Shown piece by piece: positions 34,089-43,126 of a stretch of DNA of 64,000 nt; position 1 is the stretch's first letter, and the number at the start of each line of letters is the position of its first letter. Made by a program: the position numbers and the translations under genes. The DNA is from UBA9732 sp052170315 (GTDB taxonomy: Bacteria; Spirochaetota; Spirochaetia; Sphaerochaetales; Sphaerochaetaceae), in contig JBQNAT010000007.1 of the NCBI GenBank assembly GCA_052170315.1, positions 43,665 through 107,664 on the forward strand, read 5' to 3'. The notes under the pieces were generated by a model. That model was not told where the DNA came from. It saw only the letters and a list, made by a program, of their open reading frames with translations, and searched no databases.

Positions 34089-35429
34089 ATGAAGAGAAAT
34101 TTTTTCATGGCTGCTTTTTTTGTTTTTCTGCTCCTGGAATTTGTTTTTGCCGTACCTATTTTCTGCGAAACGGCGGAAATAGAACTGTCTTATCGCCAGT
34201 TAAAGTCATCAAGGCTTTTGAAAACCTCTTTCAGCACAGGAGGTATTTCTTTTTCCGTACAGCTGAAACAGAAGAAAGACGGACGTTTTGTTTTTGAGAC
34301 CCCGCCCTTTTTTGCCGCCGATTTTGAAAACGGTTTACGGATAGGCGAAATGCAGGATGCGGGGATTTTCTCTCTTATGCTGGATTCGTCAGGACTTTCA
34401 GGCAAAACGGTCTTCGGAACATCGGCAGCAGGTTCAGACAAAAATTTCAAAAAAATAATATCCCCCGCTCTTCGGCCATCACTGTCAGGTCTTTCGCTCA
34501 GCCTTGAAGGTTTTGACATAATCGCGCTTAGCCCTGTGTTTAATCCATATTCGCCTTCAGGTTTTGGTATGACAGCGCAAAAAGAAAACGCTTTTGCTGG
34601 TTTTCTTCTGGCGAAGCAGAACGAAAGGAAAAACGCAGTGGCGGAATTAGGCTTCAGCCCTGACTGGAGAATTTCCGGCGCGGGGAAACATATGCTGTTC
34701 TCCGTTGTGGGAGCCAGCGGAAAAGCTGTTTTTAACGTTTTTCGAGCCATAGGCTCATTATTTCTTCAAAATGCTTTTGAAAGGCTTTCCGGAGGCGGAA
34801 CCTCTGTTGGCTGGAACCTTAAGCTGAACGGAGAAAAGCTTAATCTTGTAGCAGAGAGAAAACTTGGCAGCCTTGGCCCAAACCTTAAAACGATAAAAGG
34901 CAAAGACTCCCCCGCCGATTCTTTTTCGGCAACGCTGGATTTTAAAGGCAAAGCAGAAACTGCGATAGAAATTATATATAAAACAGAAATATTCCGCTCG
35001 CCAGTTTACGGAGGAGAAAGCCAGAAACGCAGAGTAATTCTAAACACCTGTTTTGAAATTCGTGGAATTGAAATAAACGTTGAAAACAGTACATCCTACG
35101 ATATTGACAGGGGCAAGGTCTCAAAAAGCATTTACAGCTTTAGTATGGACGTTTCCGCCCTGGATTTCTTTAATAAAGAAGAATCCAGGCTCAAAGTCCC
35201 AAAAACGGAACTCAGCGCCGGGGTAACCTTAAACAGAAATAATACCGGAAAAAATACCTTAAGCGGCGCCTATTTCTCAATCACAACACCGAATGTCGTA
35301 TTTAAAATGGAAAACGGAAGGACAGGTCTTGAAATATTTTTTGAGTATATTGAAGGAAACCGCGCGTTCAGAATATCGGTAAATCAGGACCGTCTGATAA
35401 ATGCCAGCCTGAAGCTTAAGAATATATAA
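34089..35429 (+). CDS. Secreted protein of unknown function, beta-rich
   Basis: I do not recognise this 446-residue protein. A signal peptide (about 1-25, ending near FVFA) is clear. The rest has alternating hydrophobic and polar residues with many FEIR/IEINVEN-like strands, compatible with an outer-membrane or periplasmic beta protein. It has no Cys lipobox. It follows ackA by 41 bases and may read through from it, though the functions look unrelated. Spirochaete-specific families of this kind are common. Confidence 0.7.
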   Translation: MKRNFFMAAFFVFLLLEFVFAVPIFCETAEIELSYRQLKSSRLLKTSFSTGGISFSVQLKQKKDGRFVFETPPFFAADFENGLRIGEMQDAGIFSLMLDSSGLSGKTVFGTSAAGSDKNFKKIISPALRPSLSGLSLSLEGFDIIALSPVFNPYSPSGFGMTAQKENAFAGFLLAKQNERKNAVAELGFSPDWRISGAGKHMLFSVVGASGKAVFNVFRAIGSLFLQNAFERLSGGGTSVGWNLKLNGEKLNLVAERKLGSLGPNLKTIKGKDSPADSFSATLDFKGKAETAIEIIYKTEIFRSPVYGGESQKRRVILNTCFEIRGIEINVENSTSYDIDRGKVSKSIYSFSMDVSALDFFNKEESRLKVPKTELSAGVTLNRNNTGKNTLSGAYFSITTPNVVFKMENGRTGLEIFFEYIEGNRAFRISVNQDRLINASLKLKNI

Positions 35430-35430
35430 A

Positions 35431-35464
35431 AAAGATTGAGCCCTGACCGGCAGTGTCAGGACTC
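35431..35464. terminator. Intrinsic terminator between convergent genes
   Basis: GAG-C-CCTGAC (35438-35447) pairs with GTCAGG-A-CTC (35455-35464). An A-run on the left gives a T-run for minus-strand transcripts ending after the permease. A second stem, ATCGGTAT/ATACCGAT (35481-35488/35506-35513), lies closer to that gene. Confidence 0.65.
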
Positions 35465-35516
35465 GGATTTAATGTTGCTCATCGGTATCGGCGGAGAAAT
35501 GCCTTATACCGATAAA

Positions 35517-36362
35517 CTAACCTTTGATAGCTCCCTTGGTCATTCCCGAAATAAGATAGTTTTCACCGAAAAGGAAGGCCGCAATAGGAATGACGAGGGA
35601 AAGGACGGCGACAGCCATCATTCTTCCGTAAGTAGGAATAGCATCGCTTCCGATCATCTGAGCCATTCCTATCTGAATGGTATACATTTGCGGCTTTCTT
35701 GAAACAAGCAAAGGCCAAAGGTATGCATTAAACTCGCCAATGAAAAGCAGGATGCTGACAGATGCTACAGAAGGAAGCGAAAGGGGTACGGCAAACTGCC
35801 AGAGATAACGCATTTCACCGCAGCCGTCTATTATAGCGGCCTCTCTCATTTCCTTAGGTATGGACTTATAGCTTTGCCTGAACATGAAAAGCGATCTTCC
35901 GCCGGCAAAGGAAACTATGGTAAGTCCAAGGTATGTATTCAGAAGCCCAAGCCGTCTTATGGTCAGGAAGTTGGTAATGGTAACTACCTGCCCGGGTATC
36001 ATCATTGCTATGAGGACAAGAGTGAACAGAAAATCCTTGAATCTGAAGTCAAAGTACGCAAATGCGTAAGCTGAAAGCGAAGAAATCACTATCTGGGCTA
36101 CTATTACTATCATGCACATTATCAGTGAGGTCTTTATGTATGCCAGAATTGGCAGTGTCTGAAAAACCTTGATATAGTTCCGTATGGTAAAGGTGTTTCT
36201 TATGACTTCAAAAGACGGAAGATTGTAAAGCTCATCGTCAGGAACGAAACTGAAGATAATGCCAATAAGAATAGGACTTATGAAAAGTATGCCCAGAAGT
36301 ATCTTTACAGCAACCTCTATGCGTTCTTTATTTTTTCTGCTGATATATTTATTTTTGCTCAT
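35517..36362 (-). CDS. CUT1 sugar ABC transporter permease (MalG/UgpE type)
   Basis: This inner-membrane permease of 281 residues has the EAA loop EMREAAIIDGCGEMRYLWQF, which contacts the ATPase. ATG 36362 overlaps the stop of the upstream permease (ATGA), and a longer ORF start falls inside that gene, so it is rejected. Together with the next gene it forms a heterodimeric pore. No ATPase or binding protein is in this operon. A UgpB-like binding protein at 44.5-45.9 kb is the nearest candidate partner. Confidence 0.92.
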   Translation of the reverse strand: MSKNKYISRKNKERIEVAVKILLGILFISPILIGIIFSFVPDDELYNLPSFEVIRNTFTIRNYIKVFQTLPILAYIKTSLIMCMIVIVAQIVISSLSAYAFAYFDFRFKDFLFTLVLIAMMIPGQVVTITNFLTIRRLGLLNTYLGLTIVSFAGGRSLFMFRQSYKSIPKEMREAAIIDGCGEMRYLWQFAVPLSLPSVASVSILLFIGEFNAYLWPLLVSRKPQMYTIQIGMAQMIGSDAIPTYGRMMAVAVLSLVIPIAAFLFGENYLISGMTKGAIKG

Positions 36363-37252
36363 TGATAGAATACCGCCTTTTTCTCGAATATAAACTGGAT
36401 TCTGGACACCAGGAAGATGACCAGAGAAAGAACCAGGGCGTATACACAACCGGTTTCATATCTTTCGCGCACGAACGCATAGGAATAAAGCTTCAGTATG
36501 AGTACAGCCAGGTCCGAATCGTCTACTCCGACAAGTATCTTTATCATTGCAAAGGATTTGAATGCTGAAAGTATATTCAGAAATATGACAAAGAAAACCT
36601 GAGGCGATGCTATTGGAAGATATATCCTGAAAAATTTGGTAAACGGATTGGCTCCGTCAAGCTCGGCACATTCCAGAAGTTCTTCAGGAACATTCCTGAA
36701 ACCTACCAGCAGGTAGATGAAGCTTGAGCCGCTGTTGGCCCAGATAACTATGCACACAACCACGGGAAACAGTGTTTTTCCCGAAAGCCATACGGTGTCC
36801 GAGCCCACAATCGCATTGAATATGCCGTATTTGCTGAATATGTAAGTCGCTATTGCTGCGATAGGAGCTGTAGCCAGCGCCATGGGAAGCGCAAACATAG
36901 TCTGATATATTTTGGAGCCGCCTACGCTCTTTGTACAGAGGAACGCCATCAGCATCGCCAACGAGAAAGTTCCTATGCCTATGCTTCCTGCATATTTGAA
37001 AGTATTCTTAAGCGAGTTTTTGAACTCGTCCGATGTAAGAACCTTTTTCCATATGCGGAAGCCTATGAAGGCGCCTGGCCTTCCTATCGAGTCCGTTGAG
37101 AAGAACGTGAGCCTTATACAGTTTATAAAAGGATAAAAAGTGAAGGCAATCAGGAACAACATTGTAGGTATAAGCAGAAGATAAGGCAGAGCATTGAACT
37201 TCTTACGTTTCAGCGATACCGCATCTCCAGCCGCTGCATTTTTAAATTTCAT
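36359..37252 (-). CDS. CUT1 sugar ABC transporter permease (MalF/UgpA type)
   Basis: This 297-residue permease has six hydrophobic segments and the EAA loop VPEELLECAELDGANPFTKF. The N-terminus is cytoplasmic and basic. It is translationally coupled to the MalG-type gene and starts 25 bases after the MBL lipoprotein gene. The substrate is unknown; carbohydrates, polyols or glycerol-phosphate-like compounds are typical of this subfamily. Confidence 0.92.
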   Translation of the reverse strand: MKFKNAAAGDAVSLKRKKFNALPYLLLIPTMLFLIAFTFYPFINCIRLTFFSTDSIGRPGAFIGFRIWKKVLTSDEFKNSLKNTFKYAGSIGIGTFSLAMLMAFLCTKSVGGSKIYQTMFALPMALATAPIAAIATYIFSKYGIFNAIVGSDTVWLSGKTLFPVVVCIVIWANSGSSFIYLLVGFRNVPEELLECAELDGANPFTKFFRIYLPIASPQVFFVIFLNILSAFKSFAMIKILVGVDDSDLAVLILKLYSYAFVRERYETGCVYALVLSLVIFLVSRIQFIFEKKAVFYQ

Positions 37253-37277
37253 TTATGGAATCTCCCCTGCGTTTCGT

Positions 37278-38351
37278 TTATTCCGGATAAACCTGTTCGG
37301 CAATCTTGTCGTAGAATTCAAAGGCTTTTGTCTTTCTTGCTCTGGCCGTTGTTACGCTGCAGTTCCAGCCGTCGGATACTACTCTGACATAACTGTCAAT
37401 ATTATCGTTGAAAACGCGGGCTCCAACCTTTGAATACCATGCATATACAGTTTCGTCTATGGGATTTCCGCTTGTTGCAACAACAACCCTGGGCGTTGTG
37501 ACAGCACCCCAATCCTTAGTATTTGAAGTTGTCCTTCCGTGATGGTTTGCCTTGATAAGATCCGCATCCAGTTTATCTGCAGCATGGGCAAGCACCTTGT
37601 ATTCTCCGTCACTGTAAAGGTCTCCTGCAAAGACAGCAGAGAATTTATCGTATGTGATTTTCATTGTTACGGATGCATTGTTCAGTGCGGCCTCGGCATA
37701 GCGGCCTCCAACATCCTCCATGTTCGGGTTGAAGATATCAATGTGTACCGACCCGATATCAAGAGTATCGCCGTTAAGAAGAATGACGCTGTTTACATTA
37801 TATTTCTTCATGGCGGAATCGAACTTGTCAGCAACGCTTTCGGAAATATTGTATGCCCCGCCCCAGAAGAAAGTGCCTATATCAAATTGGGCAATCACGC
37901 CATTAGATGAAAGAAGTCCGCCGTAATGGTCATCATGCATGTGGGACAGGACTACATAGTCAATCTTTTTAACTCCAAGCAGCTTGAGGTTCTGCACAAG
38001 AATGGGTGCATATCCCGGCATTCCGCCGTCTATAAGCATTACCTGGCCGCCGGGAAAGGCTATCAGACAGGAATCACCGAACTTGATACCTGAAGTCTCC
38101 GAGTATTTTCTTTTTTCACCGGACATGAAATAGTATCTTATGGTACCTGTCCTGACTGCGGTTTCGGAAGCGTTTTCATTCCACGGTACGGTGTAAACAC
38201 CCGAAGGACTTTGTTTCTTTTCATCAAGAACAGCATATGTGTATACCGGTTTTTCGCCACGTACCGAAGTCTGAGTCTCCGATGTTCTGCATGATGCCGC
38301 CGTGAGCAGAACCATAACAACAATAAGCGTAAGGCATATTAATCTTTTCAT
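37278..38351 (-). CDS. Metallo-beta-lactamase-fold lipoprotein (ComEC C-terminal-like)
   Basis: This is a 357-residue surface or periplasmic lipoprotein, lipobox TAASC (Cys21). The MBL-fold metal site HMHDDHYGG is at 137-145, with LIDGGMPGYA before it and VFAGDLYSDGE and KANHHGRTTSN after it. This arrangement resembles the extracellular hydrolase domain of ComEC, present here without the channel. It is the first gene of an operon with two sugar permeases, at the position where a binding protein would be expected. The substrate is unknown. Confidence 0.82.
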   Translation of the reverse strand: MKRLICLTLIVVMVLLTAASCRTSETQTSVRGEKPVYTYAVLDEKKQSPSGVYTVPWNENASETAVRTGTIRYYFMSGEKRKYSETSGIKFGDSCLIAFPGGQVMLIDGGMPGYAPILVQNLKLLGVKKIDYVVLSHMHDDHYGGLLSSNGVIAQFDIGTFFWGGAYNISESVADKFDSAMKKYNVNSVILLNGDTLDIGSVHIDIFNPNMEDVGGRYAEAALNNASVTMKITYDKFSAVFAGDLYSDGEYKVLAHAADKLDADLIKANHHGRTTSNTKDWGAVTTPRVVVATSGNPIDETVYAWYSKVGARVFNDNIDSYVRVVSDGWNCSVTTARARKTKAFEFYDKIAEQVYPE

Positions 38352-38512
38352 GGCAACCCTCCTTTTCCATGCTCATTTTTATACTCTAATGGGGAATGCC
38401 CAGTTTTTCAACTTTTTTTATTATTTTATGACTTCATATTGATAAATTTAATTGTATTTTATCAGTTTTTTCCCAATTTTTAGCCTTAAATACCACAAAA
38501 AGCTGATATTTC

Positions 38513-38541
38513 TTGACATCAAAAGAAACATGGCTTACGTT
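38513..38541 (+). promoter_or_regulatory. Putative promoter of the 49-aa lipoprotein gene
   Basis: Consensus TTGACA (38513-38518) and TACGTT (38536-38541) are separated by 17 bases. The ribosome site AGAGGAG follows, about 10 bases before the small ORF. Confidence 0.45.
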
Positions 38542-38594
38542 ATTTCCATGTGTATGTGATGAAACATAAATGCAAACAAGAGGAGAAAAAGATA

Positions 38595-38744
38595 ATGAAA
38601 AAGGCAGGTATAATTTCCATAGTCATTGTACTGTGCACTCTGCTCTTTTCCTGTGCGACAAAAGCTCCAAAAGAAGAAGCTGTTCATGTAACTACATTCG
38701 CCGAATTCACCGAGGCCTTCAAGCTTGCAAGCCTATATCATTGA
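38595..38744 (+). CDS. Very small lipoprotein (49 aa)
   Basis: This short ORF has a good ribosome site (AGAGGAG) and a complete lipoprotein signal with lipobox LLFSC (Cys20). The mature part would be only about 30 residues and has no recognised domain. It has its own consensus promoter and terminator, so it is expressed as a unit. It could be a true micro-lipoprotein or the 5' remnant of a longer binding-protein gene. I see no continuation in other frames. Confidence 0.55.
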   Translation: MKKAGIISIVIVLCTLLFSCATKAPKEEAVHVTTFAEFTEAFKLASLYH

Positions 38745-38775
38745 TAATCGTTAGAATCCTATCCCGATTCAACCC

Positions 38776-38828
38776 AATACCTGAAGGTCTGTCTCGTTGA
38801 GGCAGGCCTTCTTTAATAGACAGGTATT
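38776..38828 (+). terminator. Nested hairpin / terminator after the small lipoprotein gene
   Basis: The inner stem is AAGGTCTGTCTC with GAGGCAGGCCTT (38784-38795/38799-38810), followed by CTTT. An outer stem AATACCTG/CAGGTATT (38776-38783/38821-38828) encloses it. It ends the small transcript before the PHP gene. Confidence 0.7.
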
Positions 38829-38861
38829 GAAATAATTTTACATTGCGGAGAAAATCAGAAC

Positions 38862-39680
38862 ATGCGGTACATAAAGCAGAACAAGGCTAATCTTCATACA
38901 CATACAAATTTCTGCGACCATGCAAAAGGTTCTGTCAGCGATTATGTCAAGGCTGCGGAGCGCGCAGGTCTTGAAGCTCTCGGTTTCACCGAACACGCAC
39001 CTGTTCCCGGGAATCCTCTGTCTCCGAACATGATGACGGAAAACCTTGCAGGATATGTAAAAGCTGTGAAGGCCGCAAAGAAAACGGCAAAGCTTAAAGT
39101 TTTTTTGGCGGCAGAATGCGACTTTGAACCTATACTTGAAAATTTTTACAGGGACGAACTGCTGGGCAGGTACGGCTTTGACTACCTTCTCTGCTCTGTC
39201 CATATTTACTTTGACCATGATGCAAGGAAGATAAGCTTTGTATCGCAGTCAAAAGATTTTGCAAGATATCTAAGCGATTACACAAGCCGTTACTGCAGAG
39301 CCCTTGAATCTGGTCTTTTCCTTTTCGGCTGCCATCCTGATTTATTCAGAGCTTCTTATCTGCCTTGGGACGAAAATGCAAAAGCGGCCGGTAGAGACAT
39401 TATCCAATGCGCAAAATCACTGGACATGCCGCTTGAAATCAACGGGGCAGGCCTTAAGAAGTGTCTTATTGATACGCCTGACGGCAAAAGACCCCCTTAC
39501 AGCACGGACGAATTTTATCTTACGGCAAAGGATTACGGTCTTAAGCTGTGCTGCAACAGTGATGCCCATGAACCAGAACTTGTTGCCGACACAAAAGATT
39601 GCTTTGAAATGGCAAACAGGCTTGGCATCAGTTTCATTGACTGGGCAATTGACGGCAGCGGAAAAATAAGCGTTAATTAG
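38862..39680 (+). CDS. PHP-domain phosphatase, histidinol-phosphatase-like
   Basis: This is a 272-residue PHP metal-dependent phosphoesterase. Metal-binding signatures are LHTHTNFCDHA (about 11-21), FTEHAPVPG and CNSDAHEP near the C-terminus. It resembles HisK-type histidinol-phosphate phosphatase. No other his gene is near, so another phosphorylated substrate is possible; it lies in a region rich in kinases and phosphatases. It is convergent with the histidine-phosphatase operon. Confidence 0.85.
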   Translation: MRYIKQNKANLHTHTNFCDHAKGSVSDYVKAAERAGLEALGFTEHAPVPGNPLSPNMMTENLAGYVKAVKAAKKTAKLKVFLAAECDFEPILENFYRDELLGRYGFDYLLCSVHIYFDHDARKISFVSQSKDFARYLSDYTSRYCRALESGLFLFGCHPDLFRASYLPWDENAKAAGRDIIQCAKSLDMPLEINGAGLKKCLIDTPDGKRPPYSTDEFYLTAKDYGLKLCCNSDAHEPELVADTKDCFEMANRLGISFIDWAIDGSGKISVN

Positions 39681-39711
39681 AGCTGTTCCTATTTGATGTA
39701 AAAATGCTAAC

Positions 39712-40302
39712 TCACTCAATTGAAGCGCATAATCCGTGCTTTTCAAGACGCCAGCGGCAGTTCTCATAAGAAAATACAGAAATGGTACAGTTATCTATCC
39801 TTAGGTTTTTGAGATCTATCCTTGTTTTAAGGACATAATTTATCATCTGGTGAACAGTTCCCTCGTGGCCGAAAACGGCAATACGCTCAGCGTCCTGAAG
39901 ACCTTCAAGATTTTTCATAAACTCAAAGATGCGGTCGTGAATCATGTCGTCGTTTTCCCCGCAGAAGGGAGTGTAGTCATGATTTTTTGAGGCGTTGGTA
40001 TAAACATCGCCGTAGGTATTTATACAGTCAGTCCTGAGCATGCCTGCAATACTTCCCACACAGATTTCTCTAAGCAGAGAACTTGTAACAGGTTTGCATC
40101 CCGGAATGGCATCGTGTGCCGTCTGTATGGCTCTGACAAGGTCGCTGCTGTATATGATATCGAATTTAACCTCTTTTAAAACCGGAACAAGCGCACGGGC
40201 CTGGCTGTGTCCCAGTTCCGAAAGCGGAGACTGGAACCAGCCTGAAGCTCTTTTTTCCAAATTGCCCTGGCTCTGGCCATGGCGGATAAAATAAACTTTC
40301 AT
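39712..40302 (-). CDS. Histidine phosphatase-family protein (phosphoglycerate mutase-like)
   Basis: This is a 196-residue phosphatase of the RHG family. The phosphorylated His lies in IRHGQSQGN (6-14), the second His in FGHEGTVHQ (about 142-150). It is last in the operon of dehydrogenase, kinase, phosphodiesterase and this gene, with a 3-base gap from the upstream gene. It probably dephosphorylates a pathway metabolite. True PGAM activity is unlikely given the length. Confidence 0.88.
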   Translation of the reverse strand: MKVYFIRHGQSQGNLEKRASGWFQSPLSELGHSQARALVPVLKEVKFDIIYSSDLVRAIQTAHDAIPGCKPVTSSLLREICVGSIAGMLRTDCINTYGDVYTNASKNHDYTPFCGENDDMIHDRIFEFMKNLEGLQDAERIAVFGHEGTVHQMINYVLKTRIDLKNLRIDNCTISVFSYENCRWRLEKHGLCASIE

Positions 40303-40305
40303 AAG

Positions 40306-41628
40306 CTAAACCAGAAGTTCCTCAAGCACCCTGCCCTCGGCCTGAGGAAGAGACTGTCCAAGGATGGCTGCGAAGGTGGGAGCTTCGTCAATTGTGAAAC
40401 AGAAGGGTATCTTCGCGTCCCTGCGGAACGCCGGACCTTTTGCGACGAACACCGGCTGAGGGCCTTTTTCTGGCTTGTAGCCATGGGTGGCCTTCCCAAG
40501 TCTGTAATCGTTAAGGTCAATTGTGCTTGTAAGAGGTTCATTCCAGTCTTCGCTGTATGTGGTATAGCCATCAGTTTCAATGACAAAGGAGAAATCACCG
40601 GACCATCCGTAGGCATCCTGAACCTCTTTACGGGTCAGGACTTCTCCAATGCCCCAGACTTCCTCGTCCCGCAATTTGCAAAGATAATCGTAGACCTTCT
40701 TTTCTATGCTTTTGTCCTTTACCACAACTATAGAGCTCATGCCGCCTGACTGGACGTAGGCTTTCCAGTTTGAGATGGTTTTGTCCGGGGCAACGGTAAT
40801 CCAGCCCTGTCTTGCAAAAAGGACGTTAGGTTTAAGGCGCCTGACAAAATTCATCTGTCCGTGGTCGGAAACTATGACAAAGTTGGTATCTTCAAAAACT
40901 CCGGCATCCTCCATTGCGGTTATGATTTCGCCAAGCCAGACGTCAGTAATGTCAAGGCCGTCAGTGACGAAATTGTTGAACACCCCGTTTTTGTGGCGCA
41001 GGCTGTCCAGAATGCAGTTATGGGCAACAAGGACATCCGGCTGATAACGGCGTATGAGGCTGCAGGTGCACCCGTTTATAAAGTCGTCGAATGTCTGTTT
41101 AAGAGTCGGCTTCCCTACCCTGTTGTGATATTCGGTGGGAAAGCGGTTCATGTTATCTTTTAAGGCAAGGATGGTGTCCTCGTTCGCACCCAGCTTTCTG
41201 TATCCGTCAAAAATTTTTTCCGGCGTCTCGGACTCGGCCGGATCATAGAAGAAATATTCGTCTATGAGGTAATCCACGTTGGGGTTAAAGCCTGTCACGG
41301 GCCAGTAAACGGAAGCAGTGGTGCATCCTGCTCTCTTTGCGGCGGCGAAAAGGTCTTCCACCTTGATTTCGCTGCTGTAAAGATGCCATGCGGGATAGCC
41401 CTTTGACGTCCGGAAATGGGTATTGTTGAAAATCCCGTGTTTGCCGGCCCTGCACCCCGTTATCATGCTCACATGCGCCGGATAAGTGATACTCGGATAG
41501 ATAGTCTGAACTTTTTCAACCTGGGCGCAGTGCCTCATCAGTCTGGAAAAGTTGGGCTTGGTTTTAAGATATTCAATATCCTCGCCCACCATTGCATCCA
41601 TAGAAAGGACAAAAAGCTTATGTTTCAT
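40306..41628 (-). CDS. Alkaline-phosphatase-superfamily phosphodiesterase/pyrophosphatase
   Basis: This 440-residue protein belongs to the type I phosphodiesterase / nucleotide pyrophosphatase family. The nucleophile Thr lies in YPSITYPAHVSMITG (about 42-56); metal ligands include DHGQM and the C-terminal ATHGYKP region. There is no signal peptide, so it is likely cytoplasmic. It lies one base from the FGGY kinase gene upstream and three from the histidine phosphatase downstream. Candidate substrates are phosphodiesters or phosphonates. Confidence 0.87.
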   Translation of the reverse strand: MKHKLFVLSMDAMVGEDIEYLKTKPNFSRLMRHCAQVEKVQTIYPSITYPAHVSMITGCRAGKHGIFNNTHFRTSKGYPAWHLYSSEIKVEDLFAAAKRAGCTTASVYWPVTGFNPNVDYLIDEYFFYDPAESETPEKIFDGYRKLGANEDTILALKDNMNRFPTEYHNRVGKPTLKQTFDDFINGCTCSLIRRYQPDVLVAHNCILDSLRHKNGVFNNFVTDGLDITDVWLGEIITAMEDAGVFEDTNFVIVSDHGQMNFVRRLKPNVLFARQGWITVAPDKTISNWKAYVQSGGMSSIVVVKDKSIEKKVYDYLCKLRDEEVWGIGEVLTRKEVQDAYGWSGDFSFVIETDGYTTYSEDWNEPLTSTIDLNDYRLGKATHGYKPEKGPQPVFVAKGPAFRRDAKIPFCFTIDEAPTFAAILGQSLPQAEGRVLEELLV

Positions 41629-41629
41629 T

Positions 41630-43126
41630 TCACACCTCTTTTTTTCCCCGGAACAAGGTTCTCTCCACTGCCCGGAGCCATTCGTCTATTCTGGTTTTTC
41701 TTTCTTTTTCACTCATTTTGGGATAGTAAACATGTTCAGGTGGATTAAGACCTTTAAGAGAATCCGCAGTAAGAGCGGATCCTATACCCGAAAGCGCCAT
41801 GCAGGCGGCGCCGTAGCAGGGTTCGGTCTGTACGGGAAGCTTTACGGGAAGGCCGCAAAGGTCCGCCTGAAGCTGCATCAGGAAACTGTTTGAGGTTATA
41901 CCGCCCATGGCGTTTATGCCGTTTATTCCAATGCCGCTTACGTTTTCTATTATACGGCTGCAGTTGGCAACCTGAAAGGCGGAGCTTTCAAGTACAGATC
42001 TGACAATATGGGCTTTTGAAGTGCCGCCTGTTATGCCCATGAAGGCACCTCTTGCGCTCTGGTCCCAGTAGGGAGTTGCAAGGCCGTTCATGGCAGGTAC
42101 AAAGAAAACTCCGCCGCTGTCAGTAACGGACTCTGCAAGAGCCTGTGTTTCGGAGGCGGAAGAAATAAGCCCAAGGCTGTTTTTCAGCCATTTGACGGCA
42201 GAGCCTGCCGTATAGCATATGCCGTTAAGCTGGAATACTTTACGGTTATCGGAAAGTGCAAAGCTACATGAAGACGTAAGGCCGTTGTAAGGGACAACAA
42301 ATCTGTCTCCGGTTATAAGGTGCAGGAAATTGCCCGTCCCGTAGGTTACAGTCATATCGCCTTCGTTCATTGCGCCGGACGCGATTATTCCGGCAGAGCA
42401 ATCGGCAAGCGAGCATGTAACAGGGATTTCAGCCCCGAATATATCCGGATCCGTCACTGCCAGAACCGAATTACAGGGAAGTATTTCAGGAAGCATTTTA
42501 CGAGGAATATTAATTTCGGACAAAAGCCATTCGTTCCAGCCTGTGACACGGGGGTCGCACAGCATCATTACATCGGCGGAGCTTTCATCCGTAACGAAAG
42601 TGCGGTTTTTTGAGAAGTTCCAAAACAGCCAGGTGTTAAGCGTTCCTGCAAGAAGTTGACCTTCTTCCGCCTTCATCTGACCGTCTGCGATATTATCCAG
42701 TATCCAGCGTATCTTCCATGCGCTGTAATAGGAATCGGATCTGAGTCCGCTGACTTTCTGAAGTCTGTCTCCGCAGCGTCTGCCGAATTCTTCAGAGGCG
42801 TCGGCCATGCGTCTGTCCTGCCAAGTTATGACCGGATAGACGCATTTGCCGGTTTTCCTGTCCCAGACAAGGCAGGACTCGCCCTGATGGTCAAGGCCGA
42901 TACAGCTTATGTCTTTTGGAGACAGCTTTGTTTTTGCAAGAAGAGTGCGGTAGCTTTTCAGGCACAGCTCAAGTATCTCTTCACCGTCCTGCTCGCACCA
43001 GCCGGGACGCGGAAAAAACTGATTCTGTTCTGCGGTCTCAAAAGCCAGAATTTTTCCTTCCTCGTCCGCCAGAACAGATTTTATGCCCGTAGTGCCTACG
43101 TCAATCCCCAATGCAATCTTTTTCAT
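41630..43126 (-). CDS. FGGY-family carbohydrate/polyol kinase (GlpK-like)
   Basis: This 498-residue kinase has LGIDVGTTGIKSVL at the N-terminus, PVITWQDRRM, NGICYTAGSAVKWL, and FVPAMNGLATPYWD followed by QSARGAFMGITGGTSKAHI. It is closest in pattern to glycerol kinase, though xylulokinase-like members cannot be excluded. Its start codon shares one base with the stop of the opine-dehydrogenase-like gene (TGATG), so it acts in the same pathway. The substrate is a small polyol or ketose. Confidence 0.88.
   Translation of the reverse strand: MKKIALGIDVGTTGIKSVLADEEGKILAFETAEQNQFFPRPGWCEQDGEEILELCLKSYRTLLAKTKLSPKDISCIGLDHQGESCLVWDRKTGKCVYPVITWQDRRMADASEEFGRRCGDRLQKVSGLRSDSYYSAWKIRWILDNIADGQMKAEEGQLLAGTLNTWLFWNFSKNRTFVTDESSADVMMLCDPRVTGWNEWLLSEINIPRKMLPEILPCNSVLAVTDPDIFGAEIPVTCSLADCSAGIIASGAMNEGDMTVTYGTGNFLHLITGDRFVVPYNGLTSSCSFALSDNRKVFQLNGICYTAGSAVKWLKNSLGLISSASETQALAESVTDSGGVFFVPAMNGLATPYWDQSARGAFMGITGGTSKAHIVRSVLESSAFQVANCSRIIENVSGIGINGINAMGGITSNSFLMQLQADLCGLPVKLPVQTEPCYGAACMALSGIGSALTADSLKGLNPPEHVYYPKMSEKERKTRIDEWLRAVERTLFRGKKEV

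Noticed and set aside
36363..36449. 29-residue N-terminal extension of the MalG-type permease
   Set aside because: It lies within the upstream permease gene; ATG 36362 gives the usual ATGA overlap.
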